Shown here: positions 43,540-55,232 of the stretch, piece after piece
Position numbering within the stretch: the stretch's first letter is position 1
How the letters are laid out: each line of letters begins with the position of its first letter
Assembly: GCA_036426205.1 (NCBI GenBank)
Contig: CM071568.1
Coordinates: 52,386,066 to 52,450,065 of the forward strand
Source: Ascaphus truei
Taxonomy: Eukaryota; Chordata; Amphibia; Anura; Ascaphidae
Length of the DNA stretch: 64,000 nucleotides
Direction: 5' to 3'
The notes under the pieces: model-generated
What the model saw: the letters and a program-made list of their open reading frames with translations, nothing else
The model's database searches: none
Told to the model about the DNA's origin: nothing
Position numbers and translations under genes: made by a program

Positions 43540-43732
43540 CATGGAGTTTTAAGGTAGATTGTGTGCCAAATGGAGCTTACAATCTATATTTTTGGTGACT
43601 GTGGCACAGGGAGATTAAGTGACTTGCCCAAGGTCACAAGGAGCCGACACACAGAATTGAACCAGGCTCCCCTGCTTCAAACTCAGTGACAGTCAGTGTC
43701 TTTACTCACTGAGCCACTCCTTCTCCCTATGT
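43540..43732 (-). repeat. tRNA-derived CORE-SINE (MIR-like)
   Basis: On the minus strand there is a polymerase III A box GTGGCTCAGTGAGTA (43703-43717) and B box GGTTCAATTC (43654-43663) about 40 nt apart. The conserved core TGTGACCTTGGGCAAGTC (43622-43639) follows, then a 3' tail with GATTGTAAGCTCCA. The tail resembles the 3' region of the L2 LINE in this window (GACTGTAAGCTCCTCGG near 59200), so the L2 machinery probably mobilised this SINE (inference from the shared tail). Confidence 0.8.
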
Positions 43733-45540
43733 GCTCTATTGTGCCTGTGCTTTCCTGGAATAACAAAGTTGGCATTTGGCAGGTGAGAAGCCAAGAGCAG
43801 CTTACATTGTGTATGTGATCTAAAAAGAGCAAGGCAAAATATATTAAATAACACATTAACAATAGAATACATTTATAGTCAACTAATATACATGTATATT
43901 GATATCTACATCATGAGTGAGGATACTATGGGACCATATTCAGTCATCTACGCCATCAATCCTTGGACAGGACATTTAAATCACACATGTAAAAAGACAG
44001 TTTAAAATCCTCTGCATTAACAGCTTGACTCTTTAGAATCTATGTGAGCATCTAACTATATCAACATCTACTTCTCTCTTCCTTAAATTCCCCCCTTTCT
44101 GCTGTCTTCCGATTACAAAACTTTAAGTATGTCTCCTCTCTTTCTTCAAACCATAGCACTGCTCTACCCCTTCCTATTCATTATCTCTTGTCAGTTTCTG
44201 AATGTTCTGTATCACATTTGCTGGACTATCTTCTTTCCTATGTCTGTACCACTTTTTCAAGCACATTCTCACAACCATGAAATCCCACCCACTTGATATT
44301 ATAACGAATTTCTAATTAGGAATTACAACAGCATGGCCTCACACCCTTTCCAAATATACTAGTGTTTTATACTAATCCTCTTGGACATAAAATATAAACC
44401 ATAACAAATATAAATGTACGCTCTCTGTAAATCTTCCAACATATCACCTACACTGTAAACACTTGGTGGAAGTGTTAACGACCTTATCCATGTTAAGCGT
44501 TTTATTAAATCCCATATGTGAATGTAAAGTTTGCTAATCTGTTAACCGCTCTATATAGAGTATGGTTGGGGATAACTAAAATATTTATAAATGCATATAT
44601 ACATGCATGATGTATTATGGACTGCTGTTTGGTACAATGAAAAGTAAAGAATGACATTACATATCTACATAGATCAATGTAAAAATTATGCATCCTGTGT
44701 TACAGTTGCCTTTGTGCCACCCTTTGGCTTTTGATAAATGCTTTCTACATCTAAAATGGATGTCTAAGTATTAATACAGAGATGCTGGTGAGATAATGGA
44801 AAATTATAGAATGCACAAACAGTGTGAAAAGTCACAGATGATTGAAATGAGTCATTTTTATATTCTCTATGGAGATGTTGAATGTTCTTTTGAACATTGA
44901 CTGTACCGTGACTGTAACAATAGAATAAAACCAGAAATAAGCAAAATATAAGGGGCAATAACTTACAAATTGCTCAGTTACCGTACATCAATAAGCCACT
45001 GTGAGTGATTTTATTTATTATAGGCTGTAAAATGTTTATTGTACATTTTACAATGCTAACTGCTCAACATGTGATTTAATAAGAAATCACGCCAGATACT
45101 TTCTGCTCCCCCAATGTACTACAATATAGTTTACAGCGTTCCAAGTTAAGAATGAAATATCCCATATTTTTTTTTAAATGCTTAAACTGAGGAGTCAGTT
45201 TGGGCTCATAAGTATAGGCTATTACATTATTTAGCATCTGATATAAAAAAGATCCCAACTCAGCTAAAGTACTGTAAAGTGAAAGAAACATTAAAACAAA
45301 ACATGAAAATGTAAGTGAATATGCTCTCTAAGCTCTTTCAATCAAATATATAAATGTTCTCCATGTCACATGAATTGTTGTTAACAGCAATAAATATATG
45401 CCAATCAGAATGAATGTTAAACAAAAGTCAGTCGAAAAGAAATTAGTTCGATCCTGTTTATTTAATATTTTGTTATGGTTTATCAGAAAATGAAGGGTGT
45501 ACTGTACAGTAAATGTACAGTATAGTTCTCAGAGTTAAAA
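43733..45540. other. unclassified AT-rich DNA
   Basis: No recognised gene, repeat or RNA. Confidence 0.4.
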
Positions 45541-46299
45541 GTCAAGGCCCTTTATTGAGACATAAAACATATAAAAGAAAGGAGCGCAAGAAAAACCAAA
45601 ATCAATGTGATAATAATAACTTTATGTATTCAATTAAAAAATGTGTTTACAGCACATGAAGTAAACAAGGCTGTCTTGAAAAACAGCACATTCCTGTTAT
45701 GGATTACAGGTATTTTCTGGCATATAACGCATAATGAATACAGGTCACAGGTACATATATACATAGTATCATTGTAAGGCCTAGTATAGCTTAGAGTATA
45801 CTGTTATAATCCTGGTTTTCTTGTCTTAGAAATAATAGCTTGTTTTTGCTGAGAAGTGGCAGGATATTGGGACAGGTTACATAGACCTAAAAAGGGGAAC
45901 TAACACCGGTAAACAGGCCGCGGTCTGCACGGTAACTTATGAAATATCATATGTCACTAACTGTAATTCCTAGATCGTAAACATCATACTGTACGTTACT
46001 AACTGTAATTCCTAAATCATAAACATCATACGTCACAAACCACAGAGCATGGACACATGACACGTACGCAGCAAATAATGCACCCTATAATAGGTTTGCC
46101 CGACTCCATGTTAGACCAGAGAACCGAACTTAGGTGTGAAGTCACACAGATGAGACTTGAGCTGGGACTGGCTGACCTATCGTAATATCTTTTGGTTTGT
46201 GAGTATTGACAATGCATATCAGCTATATAATCTCTGCATAGTTAGGAATGGATTGGTAACATACTGTAACTGCTAGCCATTAGCTTATAAGAAGCTTGT

Positions 46300-46950
46300 T
46301 GTGATATTTCTGATATTTCTGATATTTCTGAATATTGTTGTGATACAATAAATGATAAACCTTTTCTTATACAAACTCTGAGTGACCTTTCTTTATAATA
46401 ATCTCACGATACCCTCCATAATATCATAATATGTGAGAGTGTGGCCGAGACTTTTCCAGTGCAACATTGTGGTCTGTGCTCTCTGCTTAGTGCAGGACAT
46501 AACTTACCATAAGGCGACACTTGATAAAGGAAGGCAGGCTGAGCCCAGATTATTCCCACATCACCCCTTCTTAAGAATGTAATAATATACCTCAGTATGT
46601 GAAACTATCCTCTCCAAACCGGTCCCGGTTGGAGGCTATGATGTCTATCCATGATAATTTAGCTGGGCTAGCAGTGGAGCTCAAGCTGTACGCCGACTAC
46701 TGAGTAAGTGAAGGGGGAATGTCGGTATTCCAGCCACGTCCTGTGTCTGACGTCACGCATCCCGCAGGGACTCCAGGATACCTCAACGTGTTTCGTCTTT
46801 GGCAACACTTCATCAGGGGGTGTCGTTGAGACATTTCTTCAGTGCAGAACTATTGAAAACCTAATTTTACACACAATATATGTGATTTGATTGTGCCAAT
46901 TCAAAAATCATGTTTAGCTCTCCTTCATATACATATGAAGTCCATTTTAC
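46300..46950 (-). mobile_element. Penelope-like terminal region (copy D), ends uncertain
   Basis: Placed by a hammerhead-like motif on the minus strand at 46777-46822. The flanking DNA has the usual layout: AT-rich upstream and GC-richer with GGAGTCCCTGCGGGATG and GACGTCA downstream of the motif, as in copies A and E. No duplication or GIY-YIG remnant was found. A (GATATTTCT)3 tandem repeat at about 46301-46329 may mark the far end. The element may extend to about 45550. Confidence 0.4.
46777..46822 (-). ncRNA. hammerhead-like ribozyme motif (copy D)
   Basis: Minus strand: exact CTGATGA (complement of 46810-46816), the extra A, and helix II GTgTT/AAgAC with one mismatch. An exact GAA (complement of 46792-46794) follows, then helix III ACACGT and cleavage-site U. 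Helix I pairs ACCCC with GAGGT with one mismatch. The two core strands are the best after copy A. Confidence 0.55.
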
Positions 46951-47039
46951 TTTTTTCGTCATTGTGGTGTGCTGTAGCCCAGCTCTCCCTGTAAACCACA
47001 GTCCAATCATTGCAATTTGCAATCACATGACGTGGGAGA

Positions 47040-48010
47040 TTTAAACATTGCAGGGGGATATCAGCACTCCGTACTGGGACCTAAACTCAGAAGAAGGGGG
47101 TCCCAGGACTGAAATCAATGCAGTCCAGCTCCGAAGACCCCCTGCTCCCATACACAAGTATTAAAATGTAACTAAAAACAGTTTCATTACTTTAGCGACT
47201 AACCGCTAAGGCAATGAAGGGGTTAAACCTGAGTACCTGGTTTGTTGGGGGTACACGGGGTGGATGAAGGGGAAGTTGCCCCTTCTTGGGTGGTTAGGTC
47301 TGCTAAGAAGGTTGCAGGAGGAGTTAACCACCCGAGAGGCCTAACCACCCACCCTTGGAGCAACTACCCCCATCCCCCAATCCCTCTACCATCAAGAGCC
47401 ATTCAAATACAACAACCCTACTATACACCTCCTCTACTCCCAACATCCCCCTTCAACACATATAGTACAATAAAGGGGCAAATTTACTATTACAAACTAA
47501 TCGCCACTAACCCCTTAATCACCTTAGCGGTTAGTAACTGCTATAAACATTAAGGGGTTAACCCCCCCTCACCCACTACCCACCCAGGACAACTAACCAC
47601 CCTCCCCAGGGCAACTACCCTCTACCTATAGATTGGAACAGTGGTACACCGTGCCCATATAATATGGACATGATTTACCACTGTGGTAATCAATGGGCAA
47701 CCTAAAAAAAACAAGCACCAAAAATACACAACAGTAAAAAAAATGCACCAACAATACACAACAATTAAATAAAACAAGCACCAAAAATACATAGCAATTA
47801 AATAAAAACAAGAACCAAAAATACAAAACATAATGAAATAAAACAAGCATTTGCCAAAAAAATCATTGCTTGTCACTGTGTTTATCTATAGCCTGAAATG
47901 GTCATAGATAAACATATTGGCAGTCAATTGGCAACCTAAGAAAAATACACAATTAAATAAAATACAATCTATGTTTTTCTTACCATTGATGTCTTCACCC
48001 CCATCCTACG
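47040..48010. repeat. foldback-family fragment, copy 4
   Basis: It holds the same modules as the 4 kb element: GCAGGGGG...CCCCCTGC hairpin blocks (47049-47150), GACTAACCGCTAAGGCAATGA with an inverted mate (47510-47565), a GGGGTTAACC block, and an end ACTTACC-type TTACCATTGATGTCTTCACC near 47980-48003. It is truncated on the right. Minus-strand frames at 47622-47876 are low-complexity artefacts of CAAGCACCAAAAATACA tandem units (47700-47830). Confidence 0.5.
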
Positions 48011-49513
48011 CGAGCACCAACTCTTGACCATTCTGATAGATTGCACATGTTCTCTCTTTTAATTTTTCTCCTACTGGATCACCATTATGTGTATTTATGT
48101 ATTTCTAAAATGTTTTAGTTCTAAATGTCATGACTCCCCTCTCCCCCCCGTCCATTTTATTGTTGTGGTTTTATGATTTAAAATGAAACAGGGTGTATGC
48201 ATAAGTGGTCCTGGTGCTCAACTACATTAAAATTAGATATACAGGCATTGCAAAGCACTGATTAGAATGTACTCACCAACTTCTGTATGACATAAAATGT
48301 GCCATCTGTTATGCTCCCTTGATTTACTGCTATCTACTGTATTAAAAGAAAAAAACTTGAGAATTAATTGTGTATCATGTAATCATTAGAGATCTGTGAA
48401 TGTCTTCAAAGTTGCTTCACTTTTTTCACGGGTTTGTCTTAAATTTCGCGTTTTCATGAACGGAACGTTCTCATCACTGAGAATTTGACACATTTCACCC
48501 AAATTTTTACATCATTCTGCCAATGTTTACAAAAAAAAATGACAATTGCAATTTTTGCAAAGGCACATTGACTTTAAATGATTGGTGAATATTTTTAGCA
48601 AAACTTCCTAGTGGGGGGAATTAGGGGAGGGAACCTGTCAATTTCACCTGATTGCAAACTTCAGCAAAAAGTTTGCACATCTCTGGTGATCATATGGACA
48701 TATAGATGTAGGCAACATAGGCGCAAAGAAGCACAATTTAAATTGATTTTGACAATAGCTAGTTAAAAAAATAATAACTTCCCTACGTCTTTGAACATTA
48801 TTCTACAATGGATCAATTTCTAACATTTTCAATGTTGTTCCTTTACCATCTTATATCTATAATACTTTTCTAATATTTTTTTTGTACTTGGTGTACAAAG
48901 TATGTGCATCGTTCCAGCTGTACAAATATTACCTATGATTGACTGAGTAAAAATCTGGCAACAAAAAGATTAAAGTATTTACTGGAGTAGAAATGATTGC
49001 TTGAAAAAAAACTCTTGTAAGAAAAGGTCTCAGATGGGACAATTCATGTTTGTAAAATAATACAAAAATCTTTCCAGACATTCTCCTCTGGTGAGTATTA
49101 GATTCTCAGGTTTGCTGTTTCTCCATAGATTAGCTTACTGGAATGCAATTTAACTTCTGTAGGACAGTGTTGAGGTTTTGCTTTTTACCCCAATTTAGTC
49201 AAGATGGGCGAATTAATATTATACAATATTAATATTAATAAATACACTGATTTTCTACCAAAATATGATCCACACATGATTAAATGAAGGCAGATTTGGT
49301 ACAAACAAATTTGGGTGAATGCTCTTGAAACTACTAGCATTTTACCTCTGCTTCAATTCTGTAAAATCCGTGATAAGATTTTATATTAAATTCGGTCACA
49401 GATTTTATATTTTTTTTATCTGACCTCGCATGCACTAAGCCCCTCCCACTTCCTTACTGTTGTTGTTCACATTGTAATTGTGAGGGAAAGAAGAAGGGTG
49501 TGTGGGCTGGTGG
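48011..49513. other. unclassified AT-rich DNA
   Basis: No gene or repeat family recognised. Confidence 0.4.
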
Positions 49514-49518
49514 CTGGG

Positions 49519-50593
49519 TGTCACGCCTGTATACCCGCAGACCTGGCAAGACCCCAGTACTGAGGTGGGAACGGTATTACACCACACACCCACAGCAGTG
49601 GGAGCAAGCCCGGAGTGTGGTAAAGCATTGCTGGGCCTGTAGAGAGAGTGGTTAACGATACTTGCAACGTCTGTTGGTGTAAGCGTAGGAATGGTCGTGT
49701 CCGTGTGCCAATGTCCAGGGGTCCAGAGAGTAGAGTCATCAGGGTACAAAGCCAGGTCCAAGGATTCCAGAGGTCAGCAAGGTAGAGTTCGTAGCAAAGT
49801 TCAAGGGGTACAGAGCAGGGTAGTCCAGAACAAGCATGGGTCAAAGCCAGGGAAATCCACAGTAAACACAGAAGCAGGATACAGCAGGGACACAGAGGGA
49901 GCACAGCATAGGTCAGCACACACAGGGAAACAGGAACTATGCAGAGCGACGATAGAGAGAACAGACAGGGATTATAAAGGGAGACACACCAATAGGAGAG
50001 AGGGGAGGAGCAGAGAGAGAAGTGGGAGACAACAGGGAGAGAAGAGGAGGAGAAAGAAGGGGCAGTCAGGGGAATGGCCTGTAGGGACTGGGAGGAGGAG
50101 TCAGGAATGTGGCAGGCCCAAGAAGAGGAGCGTGTGCGCGCGCCCTCTGTAAGCAGAGGGTGCGCGCGTACAGGCTGTGACAGGGAGATGGCCCGCAAGG
50201 ACCGGGAGGAGGAACCAGAAGGGCGATGGAGCCCAGAAGGGGAGAGTGTGCGAATGCCCTCTGCAAGCTGAGGGAGCGCACGCACAGGCCGCGTCACCAG
50301 GAACGTGGAGCGGTGCTCCGTGGGTACCCCGATGGAGGGAGGCAGAGGAGCGGACGGAGCCGCCAGGGAAGGTAAGGCACTGGCCGCGGGCATAGCGGGT
50401 GTCTGGGAGCGGGGAGTGTAACCGCAGAGGCTCGGGGACCGCGTGGGCGCGCGAGACCTGCGGGGCATGCACTGAGGCAGTGGGGTAGAGAGAGGTAGAC
50501 GGAGCGGGACAGGAGTGGTAAAGGATAGAGGGATTGGAAGGAGATGGGACAGAGGGAGAGAAAGAAGGGGAAGGAATCCCCAGAATCGTCACA
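49519..50593 (-). repeat. solo gypsy LTR
   Basis: The 1075-bp unit reads TGTCACGCC...ATCGTCACA on the plus strand and is flanked by the 5-bp duplication CTGGG (49514-49518 and 50594-50598), as left by Ty3/gypsy integrases. The minus-strand orientation follows from a TATA-like TTTATAAT (complement of 49971-49978) and from alignment with the LTRs at 35284 and 56922. It is very GC-rich. The 315-codon frame inside it is compositional. The solo state implies recombination between two LTRs of a former full element. Confidence 0.8.
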
Positions 50594-50754
50594 CTGGGTT
50601 AGTGTCGGTAGGTAGACAGGTCGTGACTTTTAGGGAGTACAGAAAGGAAGGCACAGGACAAGAAGTGGCTGGCAGGGAGTGGGACAGCAGGGAGACATTG
50701 TGGGAGACAGGGAGAGATTTTGTGTGAGGAGTTTGTTTCATTTTTATTTTTGTT

Positions 50755-50984
50755 ATGGAGAGTGGTGTCAGGAGCAGGAGGGGTTCTGCTGCTGCCCCTC
50801 CTGTGAGACTGAGAAGGGATTTGACAAGCTTAGTTAGCAGTGCAGGTAGAGCAGCAAGAGCCAGAGTAGATGTATCAGTTGATTTGTCTGGCACCAGCAC
50901 TAAGAGCTACAGTAGTTCTGTGGCTGGACCTCCTGAGAAACCTGCTGTTTCTACTGCTGTTCAGCCTGTGTTAGGAGGTAAAGG
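50755..50984 (+). pseudogene. DNA-transposon gene, first exon, second copy (interrupted)
   Basis: The frame starts MESGVRSRRGSAAAPPVRLR, then RDLTSLVSSAGRAARARVDV, and is clearly homologous to the minus-strand frame starting at 14795 (MESGDRGKR...). Conserved blocks are PP-x-RL-x-RD, SL.SSA.R.AR, DV.V...GTS and AVQPVL. The 5' flanks also match (TTTTTATTTTTGTTATGGAG against TTTTTTTTTATTATGGAG). The frame is cut at 50990 by the foldback element. A continuation (LKKASPPSHLILCQ ... FFEQVCKQE) lies at 55050-55232. Protein function unknown. Confidence 0.5.
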
Positions 50985-50989
50985 CTGTG

Positions 50990-53900
50990 GGCCTCATTCA
51001 GAAAGCCTCGATAAGGCCCTTATCGAGCACTTATCGACCAAAATGGCTACTTGTATTCAGTAAGCCTTGATAAGTGCTCGATAACGGCCTGTATCGACAC
51101 AAAAAATTTTGATCCAAAGAAAATCGCCAATTGAGCGGCGATCAGCCGCTTATCGACCATTTTCGGAAGGATCATAAACTCGCGCGATTCAGATACCCGC
51201 GAGTTGGCTGTCGTGGCCTATCACAGCCCTAAAAGGCGTTCTTCTCATCAAATCCAATACACCACAAAATGTTGGTAGATTGGTGGGGAGATGCCTCGAT
51301 ATGTTTGTACTTAGAACAAATCAGGCCCTTTTCCTGCCTCGGATTGATGCCGGGGGTCTCCGGAGCTGATAGCCATTAATAGAAGCTCCGGAGTCCCCCG
51401 GCATGCATCCGATGCAGGAAAAATGCATTTACAGCAACTTCATTACCTTAGCGGCGAACCGCTAAGGCAATGAAGGGGTTAAACACCCATGCCAGGCTTA
51501 CTGTGGCTAGCGAGGGTGGGTGAAGGGGGAATTTGGCCCTTAGTGGCTGTTTAGGCCTTGCGGGGGGGGGTTGCGGGGGGACTTAACCCCTTCATTACCT
51601 TAGCGGTTAATTAATACCGCTAAGGTAATAAAGGGGTTAACCCAACCGCTACCCACCCGCAAGGTCTAGACACCCATCCTTAGGGCTAATGCCCCTTCAC
51701 CCATCCGTGAAGCATAAGCACCCACCCCGGACTGACTATACCCACCCTGTAACCATTGAGTAGTATAGTGGTACATCATAATCATATAATAATAATATGG
51801 GCATGACAAGTCTCTATAGCAATCAATGGGCACCCTAATTACAATACATTAATACACAAGACACACAATAATAAAACATAACTAAACTCCAAAAAACCAC
51901 ACTTCACTAAATAAAAACAGTAGCCCACTAATCCAATCAATACAAGCAATAACAACATCAACAATGAATTAATTAAACCATTAACCAATCAAACCAATAT
52001 ATTCCTAAACCAACTCAAAATGAATAGTAACACTAACCAATCAAAACAATTAATTACTACAACATTAATGAATTTAAACAGTAAAATAGAAAGAAAGAAA
52101 TTCTAACAGTATCTGAAATAACCATAAAGCGCAGTAGCTAACATAATACAACATTAACTAAAAACGAACACCAATCGCAAACATTTTATTAGCATTAAGC
52201 ATGAAAAAACAAACAATCACATCCACATATTAAACTGAAATGAAAAAAAGCAACAGCAATACCAAGCCAGAAATGCCCCCCAAATATTGTCATAATAATG
52301 TATTAATCTGTATCCTAAAGTGGTACAGATTAATATATTATCGGTCAATGTGCCTCCCCCCAAAAATCAAAAAACACATCCAATGAATAAACCTGTAAAA
52401 AGAGACATTTACAAACATTCAATATACAGTATTACTTACCATTAGAAGCGGTGGCCTCCGACTCCCGGGGTAACAGGAAGTTCATGTACCTTGAAGCCCT
52501 CCAACAGCATCCGATGCCATCCGCCATGAAGATCCGGATCAGGTACCCCAATCTTCTTTTTTCTTTCTTTAATCACCTTCTATCTTCATCTGTCACCATT
52601 TCTTGATCTTCTTTATCTTCTATCTTCATCTGTCAATCCAAAAAGCCACATAGTAAATCCCAACCGATGTTGTCTTGTCGTCTTCTTCGGCTTAAATGAG
52701 GCGTCACGGCCCTAAATAGGGCTTGTGTTGTCACATTTAGCCTCAAAATGGTTAACAGCCACCTGATTGGCTAGGTAAATCATGTTACAAATTTTTTTTT
52801 TTTTTACATGATGTCACTTAAAGGGAATAATGCCAGCCAATCAGAATGGCTGTGCTTCACTTTCCTTTAAGATGACGTCACTAAATCCAAGATGGCCGGT
52901 GTCACATGGTATTTCAGCCAATCAAAGTGTGAGAACAATTCCACACTCTGATTGGCTGAAATAACATGTGACACCGGCCATCTTGGATTTAGTGACGTCA
53001 TCTTAAAGGCAAATGAAGCACAGCCATTCTGATTGGCTGGCATCATTCCCTTTAAGTGACGTCATGTAAAAAAAAAATTAAAATTCGGAACATGGTTTTA
53101 ACAGCCAATCAGGTGGCTGTTAACCATTTTGAGGCTAAAAGTGATGTCACAAGCCCTATTTAAGGCCGTGACGCCTCATTTGAGCCCAAGAAGATGACGA
53201 AACAACATCGGTTGGGATTTACCATGTGGCTTTTTGGATTGACAGATGAAGATAGAAGATAAAGAAGATCAAGAAATGGTGACAGATGAAGATAGAAGGT
53301 GATTAAAGAAAGAAAAAAGAAGATTGGGGTACCTGATCCGAATCTTCATGCAGATGGCATCGGATGCTGTTGAGAGTGCCTTCAAGGTACGTGAGCTTCC
53401 TGTTACCCCGGGAGTCGGAGGGCCACCGCTTCTAATGGTAAGTAATATATTGAATGTTTGTAAATGTCTCTTTTTACAGGTTTATTCATTGGATGTGTTT
53501 TTTGATTTTGGTGGGAGGCACATTGATTGATAATATATTAATTTGCACCACTTTAGGGTACAGATTAATACATGATTATGACAATATTTGGGGGGCATTT
53601 CTGGCTTGGTATTGCTGTTGCTTTTTTTCATTTCAGTTTATTATGTGGATGTGATTGTTTGTTTTTTCATGCTATATGGTAATAAAATTTTGCGATTGGT
53701 GTTCGTTTTTAGTTAATGTTGTATTATGTTAGCTACTGCGTTTTATGGTTATTTCAGATATTGTTAGAATTTCTTTCTTTCTATTTTACTGTTTAAATTC
53801 ATTAATGTTGTAGTAATTAGTTGTTTTGATTGGTTAGTGTTACTATTCATTTTGAGTTGGTTTTGGAATTTATTGGTTTGATTGGTTAATGGTTTAATTA

Positions 53901-55044
53901 ATTCATTGTTGATGTTGTTATTGCTTGTATTGATTGGATTAGCTGGCTACTGCTTTTATTTAGTGAAGTGTGTTTTTTTGGAGTTTAGTTATGTTTTATT
54001 ATTGTTTGTCTTGTGTATTAATGTATTGTAATTAGAGTGCCAATTGAGTGCTATAGAGGCTTATGATGCCCATATTATTATTATGTGGGTATGATGTACC
54101 ATTATACTATTTAATGGGTACAGGGTGGGTATAGTCAGTCAGGGGTGGGTGCTTAGGCCTCCTGGGTTTGTATCGGGTCAGGGTGGGTTAACCCCTTAAT
54201 GACTATAGCGGTTAGTAACCGCTAAGGTGATTAAGGGGTATGGGGCCATTAGAATGTCTTTATTATGTACTGTATACTGTATATGCTTTCTTGCTACGGA
54301 GGACAGAGGGACCTGCTATTGTGGTAAGTATAACTGTATTTATTTACTTTATTTTTGTATGCTAATGCAGTGTTTAATAATGGGCATATAATCTATTATC
54401 CATATATGGATAATAGTTATTTTGCCCATTACTGTACTGTATGGGTTTGGGCGGAGGGGGGCATGTATTGATGTTTATTAAAATATTTATTAATATACAT
54501 TTCTTTCATAGTGTATATGTGCAGGGGGTCTCCGGAGCTGAACAGCATTGGTTTTATGTCCAGGGACCCCCTGCTTCCCAAGATATAGGCCCCTTTATGG
54601 GGTGCCAGTATCGCTCTACATTGAAATGTCCCGCGTCACGTGACCAGGACATTTCCTTGCATAGGAGATACCGGCACCCCATAAAGGTGCCTGTATCTCG
54701 AGAAGCAGGGGGTCCCTGGACCTGAAACCAACGCAGTTCAGCTCCGGAGACCACCTGCACATATACACTATGAAAGAAATGTATATTTAAATAAATAATT
54801 TTCGGGCGACATTTCAGCTGTGAGAGGCGGCTCTCTCAGAGCCGCTCTCTCTGCAGCAGAAATGAATCGCCGGTTTAAGCCTTTTCAGAGGCTCGATGCT
54901 CTCGCTGGCAGCAACGCTCCCGTTTTGGGAATTTTGCTATCACAGGTAATCAAGCCTTTTTGAATACCGTGATAGCAACACCCAAAAAAACGTAATTTTA
55001 AATCCCCTGGCGATAATTTTTATCAACCCTCTCTGAATGAGGCC
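50990..55044. mobile_element. 4 kb foldback element, GGCCTCATTCAG family
   Basis: The ends GGCCTCATTCAGA / TCTGAATGAGGCC are flanked by the 5-bp duplication CTGTG (50985-50989, 55045-55049). The inner arms (about 51700-52936 and 52946-54165) are inverted copies around a 9-bp centre near 52941, closely matched throughout. The outer ~500 bp of each side differ but contain their own small palindromes. No transposase is present. It is likely a non-autonomous DNA transposon of a hairpin type. It landed in a copy of a transposon gene. Confidence 0.75.
51700..54165. repeat. long palindrome core of the foldback element
   Basis: Arms of about 1.2 kb. Examples: CCAATCAAAGTGTG (52919-52932) pairs with CACACTCTGATTGG, GATGACGTCACTAAATCC pairs with GGATTTAGTGACGTCATC, and GGGCACCCTAATTACAATAC pairs with GTATTGTAATTAGAGTGCC. 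CCAATC-type boxes and GACGTCA boxes are thus mirrored. Long perfect arms like these are unstable in cloning and may be mis-assembled. Confidence 0.8.
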
Positions 55045-55049
55045 CTGTG

Positions 55050-55232
55050 TCTGAGTTGTGCTTGAAGAAGGCTTCACCTCCTTCACACTTAATCCTTTGT
55101 CAGCAACTATTTCCTCTGTCATTGACCTCAGGTGATGATTCTGTCTGTGTAGCGACAGAAACTGTTGATGCCTCCTGTGTAAAAGCCCATCTGTTTTTTG
55201 AACAGGTTTGCAAGCAGGAAATGCAGCAGTAG
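55050..55232 (+). pseudogene. continuation of the interrupted transposon gene
   Basis: After the foldback element and its CTGTG duplication, the frame reads SELCLKKASPPSHLILCQQL, then LTSGDDSVCVATETVDASCV and FFEQVCKQEMQQ, stop. It is less clearly homologous to the 14 kb copy than the first part. Its link to 50755-50984 rests mainly on position. Confidence 0.35.

Noticed and set aside
49521..50468. 315-codon minus-strand open frame
   Set aside because: It lies wholly inside a TSD-bounded solo LTR, is Ser/Pro/Leu-rich because of base composition, and frames overlap on both strands. No domain is visible.
53324..53654. Open frames in the right arm of the foldback element
   Set aside because: They are mirrored non-coding arm sequence, and the left arm carries the same DNA in the opposite direction. 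No conserved start or domain.
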